Shown here: positions 55,949-63,791 of the stretch, piece after piece
How the letters are laid out: the number at the start of each line of letters is the position of its first letter
How positions within the stretch are numbered: the first letter of the stretch is position 1
From: PZPK01 sp963974595
GTDB taxonomy: Bacteria > Pseudomonadota > Gammaproteobacteria > Pseudomonadales > Oleiphilaceae
Length of the DNA: 64,000 nt
Direction of reading: 5' to 3'
Assembly: GCA_963974595.1 (NCBI GenBank)
Contig: CAXBDA010000005.1
Coordinates: 1 to 64,000, forward strand
Notes under the pieces: model-generated
What the model saw: only the letters and a program-made list of their open reading frames with translations
Databases searched by the model: none
What the model was told of the DNA's origin: nothing
Program-made: the position numbers and the translations under genes

Positions 55949-56704
55949 ATGAAAAAAACGATTGCAGTATTATCTTCTGTCAGTGCATCAAGCGTAAGAT
56001 CTTGGCGAGGAACATCGGCGAGTAAAACAATTAGCCAGCCTGGCAAAAATATGATTCTTTTTGACCGAGAAGCCTGCCCAGAGTGTCGTTTTGTTCGTGA
56101 AGCATTTACTGAACTAAACCTTAATGCCACGATCGTTCCCTGCCCTGAAGGCGGACGAAGCATTCAAAAACTAGAAGAAGAGTCTGGTTCTTCTGAACTG
56201 CCCAGACTTTTCGATCCAAATACAGATGAGAATATTGTTGGTCGGGGGAATATCATAACGTATTTGTTCAAAGAGTATCGCGGCAGCCCTGTACCGCCTC
56301 AACTTCAAAATAAATTTGTCAATAACCTCGCATCAAAACTCGCTAGTATTATTAGATTCAATGCAGGCCAACGTTACACGCCAGCAAACGATGCGAAAAA
56401 CCCGCTGACACTTTATAGTTTTGAATCGAGCCCGTTTTCACGGTTAGTCAGAGAAAAATTATGCGAGTTAGAATTGCCTTATTTGTTAATCAACTTAGGT
56501 AAGCAGCAGTGGTCAGATATGGGGCCGGCAAGCTTTAGGTTTACGTTAAAACCTTACCAGCCAATTGAAAACACAAAAAGAGATACTTTTTTTCAAAAAC
56601 ACGGCAATGTCCAAGTACCTTTTTTAATCGACCCAAATACTGGCGAAGAGCTTTTTGAATCAACCGATATCATTAATTATTTAAATAAGACGTATTTAAA
56701 ATAA
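55949..56704 (+). CDS. Tandem thioredoxin-fold (GST N-terminal-like) protein
   Basis: The 251-residue protein starts at the ATG at 55949, supported by GGAG at 55940-55943. It contains two GST-N/glutaredoxin-like domains in tandem. The first (about 35-115) has CPEC (43-46) in MILFDREACPECRFVREAF and ends near GRGNIITYLF. The second (about 150-251) has LYSFESSPFSRLVREKLCEL, where the redox Cys pair is replaced by SPFS, followed by VPFLIDPNTGEELFES. A helical GST C-terminal domain is absent. Function is unassigned: it may be a thiol-disulphide or glutathione-linked protein. Confidence 0.75.
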   Translation: MKKTIAVLSSVSASSVRSWRGTSASKTISQPGKNMILFDREACPECRFVREAFTELNLNATIVPCPEGGRSIQKLEEESGSSELPRLFDPNTDENIVGRGNIITYLFKEYRGSPVPPQLQNKFVNNLASKLASIIRFNAGQRYTPANDAKNPLTLYSFESSPFSRLVREKLCELELPYLLINLGKQQWSDMGPASFRFTLKPYQPIENTKRDTFFQKHGNVQVPFLIDPNTGEELFESTDIINYLNKTYLK

Positions 56705-56735
56705 TTTTTTTAAGTTTAAACTGAAACACCTCAAA

Positions 56736-58151
56736 CTAATTATTTATCCAATTATGGTGAAAAAATTCACCTCTAGCTTTATCTACGCGTTCATAAGTAT
56801 GCGCACCAAAATAATCACGCTGAGCCTGTATTAAATTCGCAGGCAAGCGTGCACAGGTATAAGCATCTAAAAAACCCAATGCAGAGACTGTACACGGCAT
56901 GGGCAAACCCAGCTCTATACTTTTAGCTGCCAGCTTGCGCCAACTTGACAGAGCGCCCTCAATTAAGCATTTAAAATGCGCATCCAAACCCAAAAAGGCC
57001 AACTGGGGGTCCTTATTAAAGGCATCGGCAATATTTTGCAAAAAACCACTTTGAATAATGCAGCCGCCTCGCCATAAAAGTGCAACATTCGCTAAATTCA
57101 ACTGCCATTTATATTCAGAAGACGCTTCTCGCATCAGCATAAAACCTTGTGCATATGACATAACTTTAGAGGCCAACAAGGAATGCCGTAATGCTTCTAG
57201 CCATTCCTCTCTATTATCCAACACAGTATCTGTTTGGTTTGGGTAGACACTCGCAGCCAATACCCTCTGTTGTTTCAGAGCAGAAATGCAACGAGCAAAT
57301 ACAGATTCTGTAATTAAATTTAAGGGAATACCTAAATTTAATGAATGGATACTTGTCCATTTACCTGTGCCTTTTTGGCCTGCTGAATCAAGAATACTAT
57401 CTAAAACATAATCGCCACTTTTGTCTTTAGTTTTAAAAATTTCAGCGGTGATTTTTATGAGATATGAATCGAGTTCCGTCTTGTCCCAGTCTTTATAAAC
57501 CTGATGCATTTCGTTATTTGTCATGCCTAAACACGATTGCATAAAATGATAAGACTCGCTAATTAACTGCATGTCACCGTATTCAATACCGTTGTGAACC
57601 ATTTTCACAAAGTGGCCTGCTCCGCCTTCGCCCACCCAATCACAACAAGGCTCTCCTGTATCCGTTTTTGCACTGATAGACTGCAAGATAGGCTTTATAA
57701 GAGGCCATGCTTCTGAACTTCCACCAGGCATAATAGATGGCCCAAAACGAGCCCCCTCTTCTCCACCCGATATACCGCAGCCGATAAAGTGAAGTTTTTT
57801 ATCTTTTAAATCATTAACCCGACGACTGGTATCGGTAAAGTTTGAATTACCACCATCAATTAAAATATCGCCTTCTGACAACAGAGGAATGAGTTGAGTA
57901 ATTAGCTCATCGACTGCATCACCCGCTTTCACCATAAACAGGATTTTTCTAGGAAGCGCTAAATTTTCAACAAGCTCTTGCAGAGAGAATATGGCTTCAA
58001 TATTTGTTCCTGTTGCTGGGCCAGCTAAGAAAGACGTGGCTTTTTCTGGCGTTCGGTTATACGCTAAAACCTTAAATCCGTGGTCATTCATATTCAGAAT
58101 CAAATTCTGCCCCATGACGGCTAAACCAATTACTCCAATATCTGCTTTCAT
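56736..58151 (-). CDS. gnd: 6-phosphogluconate dehydrogenase (decarboxylating)
   Basis: Gnd oxidatively decarboxylates 6-phosphogluconate to ribulose-5-phosphate with NADP+. The 471-residue protein has the N-terminal Rossmann motif GVIGLAVMGQNLILN, the substrate loop CGISGGEEGARFGPSIMPGG, the active-site HNGIEYGDMQLI and the C-terminal helical domain with FLDAYTCARLPANLIQAQRDYFGAHTYER (given here as parts of a conserved tail, DYFGAHTYER). Its start overlaps the pgl stop (ATGA). It is last in the zwf-pgl-gnd operon, which encodes the entire oxidative pentose phosphate branch. Confidence 0.96.
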   Translation of the reverse strand: MKADIGVIGLAVMGQNLILNMNDHGFKVLAYNRTPEKATSFLAGPATGTNIEAIFSLQELVENLALPRKILFMVKAGDAVDELITQLIPLLSEGDILIDGGNSNFTDTSRRVNDLKDKKLHFIGCGISGGEEGARFGPSIMPGGSSEAWPLIKPILQSISAKTDTGEPCCDWVGEGGAGHFVKMVHNGIEYGDMQLISESYHFMQSCLGMTNNEMHQVYKDWDKTELDSYLIKITAEIFKTKDKSGDYVLDSILDSAGQKGTGKWTSIHSLNLGIPLNLITESVFARCISALKQQRVLAASVYPNQTDTVLDNREEWLEALRHSLLASKVMSYAQGFMLMREASSEYKWQLNLANVALLWRGGCIIQSGFLQNIADAFNKDPQLAFLGLDAHFKCLIEGALSSWRKLAAKSIELGLPMPCTVSALGFLDAYTCARLPANLIQAQRDYFGAHTYERVDKARGEFFHHNWINN

Positions 58152-58894
58152 TGACAGCTTCCTCTTATCTGTAATAAAGATCCGGCTTGTTGATCTAATA
58201 AGTATTCTGTTTGCCCCAGCTCACTTGAGATTAATGCGGCTGGGTAATTTTCTGATACTAGCTGATTTGTTAGAATCTCTTTTACTACCTTGGATTTTGA
58301 TGACCCTGACACCAAATAACTGATTCGTTTAGCAGCTCGAAGGGTATTCGCGCTTAAAGAAATTCTATATTCATCTGTGTCTGGTTTTAGTACCAACACC
58401 GCAGATTCTTGCGCATCCAGGTTTGAAACGTTCGGAAAAAGCGAGGCTGTATGCCCATCATCACCAAGCCCCAAAAAAACCCAATCAAAGCTAGGGTAGT
58501 TATTTTTTTGGGGCAACAGTGCATACATCTCATCTGAAAAATTCTTTAACGAAATTTTATCCTTACCTTCAACAATATTGATGGAGTGAATATTCGCTGC
58601 TTTAATATCAATATGACTAAACAACAAACGCATTGCTTCACCATAGTTACTTTGACTGCTGTCAGATGGAACGCAACGCTCATCTCCCCACCAAAAGTGC
58701 AGGTTATGCCATTGAATGGTATGCATGTAATCATGAGCTAAAATATAAGCAAACAAGCCTTTAGGTGTTGACCCACCTGACAAACAAATATGTTGTTCTG
58801 AAGGCATCAAACTATAACGTTTTAGCTCATGCGCGATGAAAGCATATAAATCTTGCTTGGTTTCAAATACTGTATAGTTTTTTATTTGACTCAT
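58148..58894 (-). CDS. pgl: 6-phosphogluconolactonase
   Basis: Pgl (DevB type) hydrolyses 6-phosphogluconolactone between Zwf and Gnd. The 248-residue protein shows CLSGGSTPKGLFAYI, HFWWGDERCVPSDSSQSN and the catalytic-region LGLGDDGHTASLFPN, which are diagnostic. It lies 22-23 bases after zwf and overlaps gnd by 4 bases. Confidence 0.94.
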   Translation of the reverse strand: MSQIKNYTVFETKQDLYAFIAHELKRYSLMPSEQHICLSGGSTPKGLFAYILAHDYMHTIQWHNLHFWWGDERCVPSDSSQSNYGEAMRLLFSHIDIKAANIHSINIVEGKDKISLKNFSDEMYALLPQKNNYPSFDWVFLGLGDDGHTASLFPNVSNLDAQESAVLVLKPDTDEYRISLSANTLRAAKRISYLVSGSSKSKVVKEILTNQLVSENYPAALISSELGQTEYLLDQQAGSLLQIRGSCQ

Positions 58895-58916
58895 TGTTAT
58901 TCAACCAGAGGCTATT

Positions 58917-60431
58917 TTATAACTCGCAAAAGTGAGTATCGGTTAAGTTTTTACACGGAAATCGCCACTCTCGATCGTCACGCACTAATAAATCTTCCGC
59001 CTCTTTTGGCCCCCAAGTACCAGCTGCATATCCATATAAACTATGTTCCGCTTTTTGGTAATCGAGAATAGGCTCGACAAACTGCCAACAAGCTTGAACG
59101 GCATCACTGCGCGCAAACAAGGTTGCATCGCCATTTACTGCATCTAAGAGTAAACGCTCGTAAGCGCTGGTGATTTTCATTTCGCCCAAGTCAGAATAAC
59201 GAAAATCCATGCCCACTTCCTCGGTGTCGAACCCAGCTCCAGGCTTTTTCAAGCCAAACTTAATCACAATCCCTTCATCAGGCTGAATACGGATAATCAA
59301 TTTATTGTTGGGTGAATCACCACCAAAAACAGGGTGAGGTGTTTGTTTAAAGTGGATAACTACTTCTGTCACTCTCGTAGGAAGTCGTTTACCGGTTCTG
59401 ACATAGAATGGCACGCCATTCCAGCGCGAGTTTTGTATGTTCAATTTGAGTGCTGCATAGGTTTCCGTGCGAGATACTGAGACTACACTTCTCTCATTCC
59501 TATAAGCCTTTAGCGGCTTACCTCTAACGATTGAGTCAGTGTATTGGCCCAATACTAAATCATGTTTGATGTTATCTTTACTCAAAGGCCTAAGGCTTTC
59601 TAAAAGTTTGGCCACTTCATCACGAATAGCATCTGCTTTTAGAACAGCCGGTGGCTCCATAGCCATCATAGCCAATACCTGCAAAAGGTGATTCTGAAAC
59701 ATATCTCTTAGCGCGCCAGATTGGTCATAATACCCGCCGCGAGATCCCACGCCCAAAGATTCAGCGCTGGTGATTTCAACATAATCTATAAAATTTCGAT
59801 TCCATAGAGGCTCGAATAAACCGTTAGCAAATCTGAAAACCAGCAGGTTTTGTACTGTCTCTTTTCCCAAATAGTGATCTATCCGAAAAATATACTTTTC
59901 ATCAAAATATTCATGGAGCACATCATCCAATTCAATGGCACTTTGCAAATCCCTTCCCAGAGGTTTTTCAACCACCAAGCGTTTAATGCCTGTTTTCTGA
60001 TCATTTAGATTATGCGCTGCTAGCGCCTTAGGAATAACAGAAAATAAAGACGGCGGTGTTGCCAGGTAAAACAATGTTCCACTAGATTTACTTTGTTTTT
60101 CTCTGTATTTATTAAGCCACTCTTTCAGCTTGTAATAATCAACTTCGTCAGAAGTATCAATCGCTAAATAATAAATATGCCTAAGGAATTCATCGATATA
60201 GTCATGCTTTAAACGACTATGTTCTTTAAGAGCACCGACTAAAATCGTCCTAAAGGCTTCATTGGAATAGGCTGTTCTACTCACACCTAAAATAACAAAA
60301 TCATCCGGAAGCTGTTTCAAGATAAATAAATCATAAAAAGAAGGTAATAATTTCCGAAAAGAAAGGTCACCTGATGCGCCAAAGATTACAATACAATCAC
60401 ATTGTATTGTGCTGCTGCTTTTATCGTTCAT
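58917..60431 (-). CDS. zwf: Glucose-6-phosphate 1-dehydrogenase
   Basis: Zwf oxidises glucose-6-phosphate to the lactone and makes NADPH. I choose the ATG at 60431 (504 aa) over the GTG at 60437, since GTGAGT lies at a better distance. Motifs: IFGASGDLSFRKLLPS (NADP binding), VVEKPLGRDL, the active-site RIDHYLGKETVQNLL and FYVRTGKRLPTRVTEV. It heads zwf-pgl-gnd and is divergent from rhlE. A long inverted repeat lies in the shared upstream region (60502-60560). Confidence 0.96.
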   Translation of the reverse strand: MNDKSSSTIQCDCIVIFGASGDLSFRKLLPSFYDLFILKQLPDDFVILGVSRTAYSNEAFRTILVGALKEHSRLKHDYIDEFLRHIYYLAIDTSDEVDYYKLKEWLNKYREKQSKSSGTLFYLATPPSLFSVIPKALAAHNLNDQKTGIKRLVVEKPLGRDLQSAIELDDVLHEYFDEKYIFRIDHYLGKETVQNLLVFRFANGLFEPLWNRNFIDYVEITSAESLGVGSRGGYYDQSGALRDMFQNHLLQVLAMMAMEPPAVLKADAIRDEVAKLLESLRPLSKDNIKHDLVLGQYTDSIVRGKPLKAYRNERSVVSVSRTETYAALKLNIQNSRWNGVPFYVRTGKRLPTRVTEVVIHFKQTPHPVFGGDSPNNKLIIRIQPDEGIVIKFGLKKPGAGFDTEEVGMDFRYSDLGEMKITSAYERLLLDAVNGDATLFARSDAVQACWQFVEPILDYQKAEHSLYGYAAGTWGPKEAEDLLVRDDREWRFPCKNLTDTHFCEL

Positions 60432-60501
60432 AGCCACTCACTTGGAAATTTTATTTTGGTATGAAAATGGGGTTCAATAATTTGAGTCTAGTGCAATATA
60501 T

Positions 60502-60560
60502 ACGCTAGAGCTAATTGATACTCACTTTATGACAAGCCATTATTATTAGTGCTCTAGCGT
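60502..60560. repeat. Spaced inverted repeat between zwf and rhlE
   Basis: ACGCTAGAGC (60502-60511) and GCTCTAGCGT (60551-60560) are perfect 10-base inverted copies 39 bases apart. On the inner side each is followed by a TAAT/ATTA match after a 2-base offset. The element lies 71 bases upstream of zwf and 73 bases upstream of rhlE, almost exactly in the middle of the divergent region, so it may be a pair of operator half-sites or a transcript hairpin. A tiny mobile element scar is an alternative. Confidence 0.5.
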
Positions 60561-60632
60561 GAATTACTGTAAGCTTCGCGGACTTTTTTTGTCAAATCAA
60601 TTCTGGCCATTTCCTTCTTCCCGAGAAAACAT

Positions 60633-61988
60633 ATGAGTTTTAATTTCCTAGGTTTATCCGATCCTTTATTAAAAGCAATTTCAGACAAAGGCTACGAAGA
60701 ACCGTCTCCTATTCAGCTTAAGGCGATACCTGCCATTTTGAGTGGGCGAGATGTCATGGCCATGGCACAAACGGGAACAGGGAAAACAGCCGGTTTCACC
60801 TTACCTTTACTGCAACTGCTTGCTCAGGGGCCAAAAGTTCAAAGCAATCAAGTACGCGCTTTAGTGTTAACGCCTACACGAGAATTAGCCGCTCAGGTTG
60901 CTGAAAATGTTCAGCAATATAGCAAATACCTTCCGCTAAAAAGTGCGGTAGTATTCGGGGGTGTTAAAATCAACCCTCAAATGCAAAAACTGCGAAGTGG
61001 TGTTGATGTACTTGTCGCAACACCGGGCCGCCTGCTTGATCTTTACAAACAAAATGCACTTCAGTTTAAACAATTAGAAGTGTTAATTCTTGATGAAGCA
61101 GACCGCATGCTAGACATGGGCTTTATTCATGATATTCGACGCATTATTGCTCTACTTCCGCCGAAAAGACAAAACCTTATGTTTTCAGCGACCTTTTCAG
61201 GCGACATAAAAACACTGGCGAAAAGTATTGTTAAAGATCCAATAGAGGTTTCTGCCAGCCCCAAAAACACGACGGCTGTTACGATTGAACAATGTGTTCA
61301 TCCGGTAGATAAAAATAAAAAGTCTGCTCTTTTAGCCAAGCTAATACTCGATAATAACTGGCAGCAAGTTTTGGTTTTTTGTAGAACCAAACACGGCGCA
61401 AACAAACTGACAAAGTTTATTGAAGCGCGAGGCATATCTGCCGCTGCCATTCATGGAAATAAAAGCCAAGGCGCGCGAACACGCGCATTAGCAGAATTTA
61501 AATCTGGGAAAACCCGAGCCTTAATCGCAACAGATATCGCCGCTCGCGGCATAGACATTAGCCAACTGCCTCAAGTGGTTAATTTTGAATTACCTAACGT
61601 CGCAGAAGATTATGTGCACCGAATAGGCCGAACAGGTCGAGCCGGCGCAAATGGCCATGCCATTTCGTTAGTCTGTGCAGATGAGCACAAAGATTTATTA
61701 TCGATCGAGCGCTTAATTCAAACTTCGATTAAGCGGGAAATTATTGACGGTTTTAAGCCTATTAAACCCTTATCTGAATCAAAAAAAGCCCAGCTACCGG
61801 TAAAAGATAAGAAACCCAAAAAGCCTAAAGTGAATACCACAGGCCCTGGCAATAATGAACCAAAACCAAAATCCGCATCACCGCAACATAGAAACCACCA
61901 AGCGAGAAATAAGCAAAAGAGCCAAGTAGATCAAAATAGCGCAGAAGCAAAACCAAGCAGACCTCGCCGAAGAAAAGTTCAATCTTGA
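60633..61988 (+). CDS. rhlE: DEAD-box ATP-dependent RNA helicase RhlE
   Basis: RhlE-type helicases act in ribosome assembly and RNA turnover. The 451-residue sequence contains the Q motif region (YEEPSPIQLKAIP), Walker A AQTGTGKT, PTRELAAQV, DEAD in LILDEADRMLDMG, SAT in MFSATFS, and the C-terminal motifs LIATDIAARGIDI and HRIGRTGRAG. After residue 375 a low-complexity Lys/Pro/Asn/Arg tail follows (KDKKPKKPK..., SRPRRRK), typical of the RhlE group. It converges with a restriction-gene fragment. Confidence 0.93.
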   Translation: MSFNFLGLSDPLLKAISDKGYEEPSPIQLKAIPAILSGRDVMAMAQTGTGKTAGFTLPLLQLLAQGPKVQSNQVRALVLTPTRELAAQVAENVQQYSKYLPLKSAVVFGGVKINPQMQKLRSGVDVLVATPGRLLDLYKQNALQFKQLEVLILDEADRMLDMGFIHDIRRIIALLPPKRQNLMFSATFSGDIKTLAKSIVKDPIEVSASPKNTTAVTIEQCVHPVDKNKKSALLAKLILDNNWQQVLVFCRTKHGANKLTKFIEARGISAAAIHGNKSQGARTRALAEFKSGKTRALIATDIAARGIDISQLPQVVNFELPNVAEDYVHRIGRTGRAGANGHAISLVCADEHKDLLSIERLIQTSIKREIIDGFKPIKPLSESKKAQLPVKDKKPKKPKVNTTGPGNNEPKPKSASPQHRNHQARNKQKSQVDQNSAEAKPSRPRRRKVQS

Positions 61989-62066
61989 AAGAAGCCTATT
62001 ACTTAAGCCTTTAGAAAGCCTGCTTTTTTTGTAAAAGAGGCTTCTCTTATGCTCAGTACTGTAGAT

Positions 62067-62279
62067 GCCTTCATCCAGGAAGTCGCTGAAAGCTTCTTTA
62101 GCAGCGTTCATATCGAGGCCGATGTGTTCGCGTATGGAGATACCGATAGGTTTGCCTTCCAGCATTTTCTCGCGGTATTCATCAACGTTGTTCATGCCGC
62201 TGGCTTCTAGCAATAAACCTTCAAACCCATCTAAGTCAGTTTGAGTTAGCGGTTTATTACGTTCCAAGAACAACCTCAT
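62067..62279 (-). pseudogene. C-terminal fragment of a type I restriction HsdR-like protein
   Basis: From an ATG at 62279 about 71 codons read NKPLTQTDLDGFEGLLLEAS..., IREHIGLDMNAAKEAFSDFL. This matches the C-terminal domain (EcoEI_R_C type) of type I restriction R subunits, where NKPLT..DL..LE and GLDMNAAKEAFS.FL are conserved. A whole R subunit has about 900-1100 residues and ends some 35 residues further with its own C-terminus. Here the frame runs instead into unrelated sequence antisense to rhlE (to 61878). No hsdM or hsdS is nearby. It is a scar of a lost restriction system. Confidence 0.65.
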
Positions 62280-62432
62280 AATTCACTTTTTTATATAAAA
62301 ATTAGAAATAATTTTTTATTTCCCACTCTATAACAAGTGATTTAGCTGCATGAGAGACATAATAAAGTGGGCGAGTATGCACCAACTCGATGATAATCAG
62401 TTACTCTCCCTCTTAGATTTTTTCTCATCTCT

Positions 62433-63401
62433 TTAAAATACAAAAACTTTCTCTAGAATGTCTCTAGTAACAAATCTTGCATTATATTCTTTGGTAAATC
62501 GTTCGCCTTTTAAGGTGATCAGGCCAAAGAATACCCAAAAGCGCTCTATCATGCGTATTTTATAGGCATTGGTCGCCGCATTTAAGCTAGTCTGGTACTT
62601 TGTCGCCTCAAATGAATCTAATACTGCCGGAAAAACAAGCATAAAATCCTCTGCGAAATCACCTAGCTTCACCTCCTGACCATTTAGCCGGTATAGTGCA
62701 ACCAGTGAATACCATGTGGCCGTTTGGAAAAAACCTACTTCTTCATAACCATCTTCATAGGCCCAGTTATATTTATTCACATAGGTTGTAAATAACAGTT
62801 TATAGGTTTCATCATCGGTTAATTTCAGTGCTTTTTTCGTGAGAACAAAATGACCTTTGTATTTGCGAATTAATCCCGCCAGTTCAAAAATAATACGACC
62901 AATATGCAGTTCTCTAAAATCTTGCTCTTTATTTATTTTGTTATGGCGGTAATTCAATGCCTCATCACCAAAAGCTGCCTCAAACTCGCGCTGTACAAAT
63001 TTAACCAGTACTGTCGGTAGCATCCCCTTTAGTGTGGCTTTTGCTTTATGTTCCTGCAGATAGTTTTTAAGATTTTGATAAACACAAAAAATCGGCACTT
63101 GATTTAAGACATCACTCGATATAGCTGTTTGCCACTGAATAAGTGTTTGTTCTTCAAGTGGTGAGTACAGTAAACCCTGTAGTTGATTCGGCGAAAACCC
63201 GCCTAAATCCTCGCGCGGTTTTTCATTCATTTGTTGTACTTTATGATTCACAAAAATCTGGGCATCATCTAAAGACTCGAACTGCTGCCCCGCCATGGCT
63301 TCTTCGATAGCTTTATTTTCCAAATCTTTCGACAGGCAACACTTTTTATATTTATTTCCGCTACCGCAAGGACAGGGATTGTTTCGTCCAGTTTTGCTCA
63401 T
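62433..63401 (-). CDS. SEC-C motif protein of unknown function
   Basis: The 322-residue protein starts MSKTGRNNPCPCGSGNKYKKCC, a complete SEC-C zinc-binding motif (CxCx8CC) as found at the C-terminus of SecA and in many unrelated proteins. The remaining 300 residues are helical and contain no domain that I recognise. Segments such as REDLGGFSPNQLQGLLYSP occur in SEC-C proteins scattered through bacteria. It lies alone between a restriction-gene remnant and a toxin-antitoxin-like gene, a setting that suggests accessory DNA. Function is unknown. Confidence 0.8.
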   Translation of the reverse strand: MSKTGRNNPCPCGSGNKYKKCCLSKDLENKAIEEAMAGQQFESLDDAQIFVNHKVQQMNEKPREDLGGFSPNQLQGLLYSPLEEQTLIQWQTAISSDVLNQVPIFCVYQNLKNYLQEHKAKATLKGMLPTVLVKFVQREFEAAFGDEALNYRHNKINKEQDFRELHIGRIIFELAGLIRKYKGHFVLTKKALKLTDDETYKLLFTTYVNKYNWAYEDGYEEVGFFQTATWYSLVALYRLNGQEVKLGDFAEDFMLVFPAVLDSFEATKYQTSLNAATNAYKIRMIERFWVFFGLITLKGERFTKEYNARFVTRDILEKVFVF

Positions 63402-63456
63402 ATTTTTGGCTCACGTTTATAAAATTATGCTGCACACAGGCAGTCTTTTCATTCTC

Positions 63457-63465
63457 TGATATAAT
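63457..63465 (+). promoter_or_regulatory. Extended -10 promoter candidate (TGATATAAT)
   Basis: TG followed by one base and a perfect TATAAT forms an extended -10 element on the plus strand, 85 bases upstream of the 27-codon ORF. No good -35 is present, which an extended -10 can tolerate. It points away from the SEC-C gene. Confidence 0.4.
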
Positions 63466-63550
63466 AAATGTATGCGTGTTCAACTCATTTTGTTCACTCA
63501 TTAAGGTTCGCTGACACTAACCCACTCTTTTTATAAGGCAACAATACATC

Positions 63551-63634
63551 ATGCGCAAAATCGCGGCCAAAATCAGTAAAAAACTTAGAAAATCACAATC
63601 AAAAAAAGACCATAATATTCAGCACGCAATTTAA
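63551..63634 (+). CDS. Possible 27-residue basic peptide
   Basis: An ATG-initiated ORF encodes MRKIAAKISKKLRKSQSKKD and seven more residues, with ten Lys/Arg among 27. An AAGG lies 12 bases before the ATG and an extended -10 promoter candidate 85 bases upstream. The N-terminal half could form an amphipathic, positively charged helix. Small ORFs of this size occur by chance, so coding status is uncertain. No family is recognised. Confidence 0.3.
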   Translation: MRKIAAKISKKLRKSQSKKDHNIQHAI

Positions 63635-63725
63635 CAATGACTACGAAATGCAATTTAGGGCCCAAATTTGCCCCGCTTTTTGACAGAACCTGACTCCAAC
63701 AATGCACCACCTAACATAAGTTTGC

Positions 63726-63770
63726 GTATATCTATTAGATACACTAACATTGTATACCTATCAGTTACAC
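63726..63770. promoter_or_regulatory. Two tandem 19-bp operator-like repeats upstream of antitoxin gene
   Basis: GTATATCTATTAGATACAC (63726-63744) is a near-perfect palindrome about its centre, with one mismatched pair. GTATACCTATCAGTTACAC (63752-63770) is identical at 16 of 19 positions. The copies begin 26 bases apart, and the second ends 21 bases before the ATG at 63792. Tandem palindromes in this place fit the autoregulatory operator of a ribbon-helix-helix antitoxin. Confidence 0.6.
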
Positions 63771-63791
63771 ACACAGGTGCATTACATTATT

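Larger units (their letters stand above)
63402..63791. other. 390-base region between SEC-C gene and TacA-like antitoxin
   Basis: This AT-rich stretch holds an extended -10 promoter candidate (63457-63465), a 27-codon basic ORF (63551-63634), a weak GGGC/GCCC hairpin followed by T5 (63658-63680), and two 19-bp operator-like repeats (63726-63744 and 63752-63770) just ahead of the antitoxin start. No tRNA is seen that might mark an integration site. Confidence 0.5.

Noticed and set aside
61878..62066. C-terminal 62 codons of the HsdR-like ORF
   Set aside because: This part is antisense to the low-complexity tail of rhlE or lies in the spacer. It does not resemble the HsdR C-terminus, so I left it out of the pseudogene.
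63677..63710. TTGACA at 63680-63685 as -35 box of the antitoxin promoter
   Set aside because: No acceptable -10 lies 16-18 bases downstream; the perfect hexamer alone is not enough.
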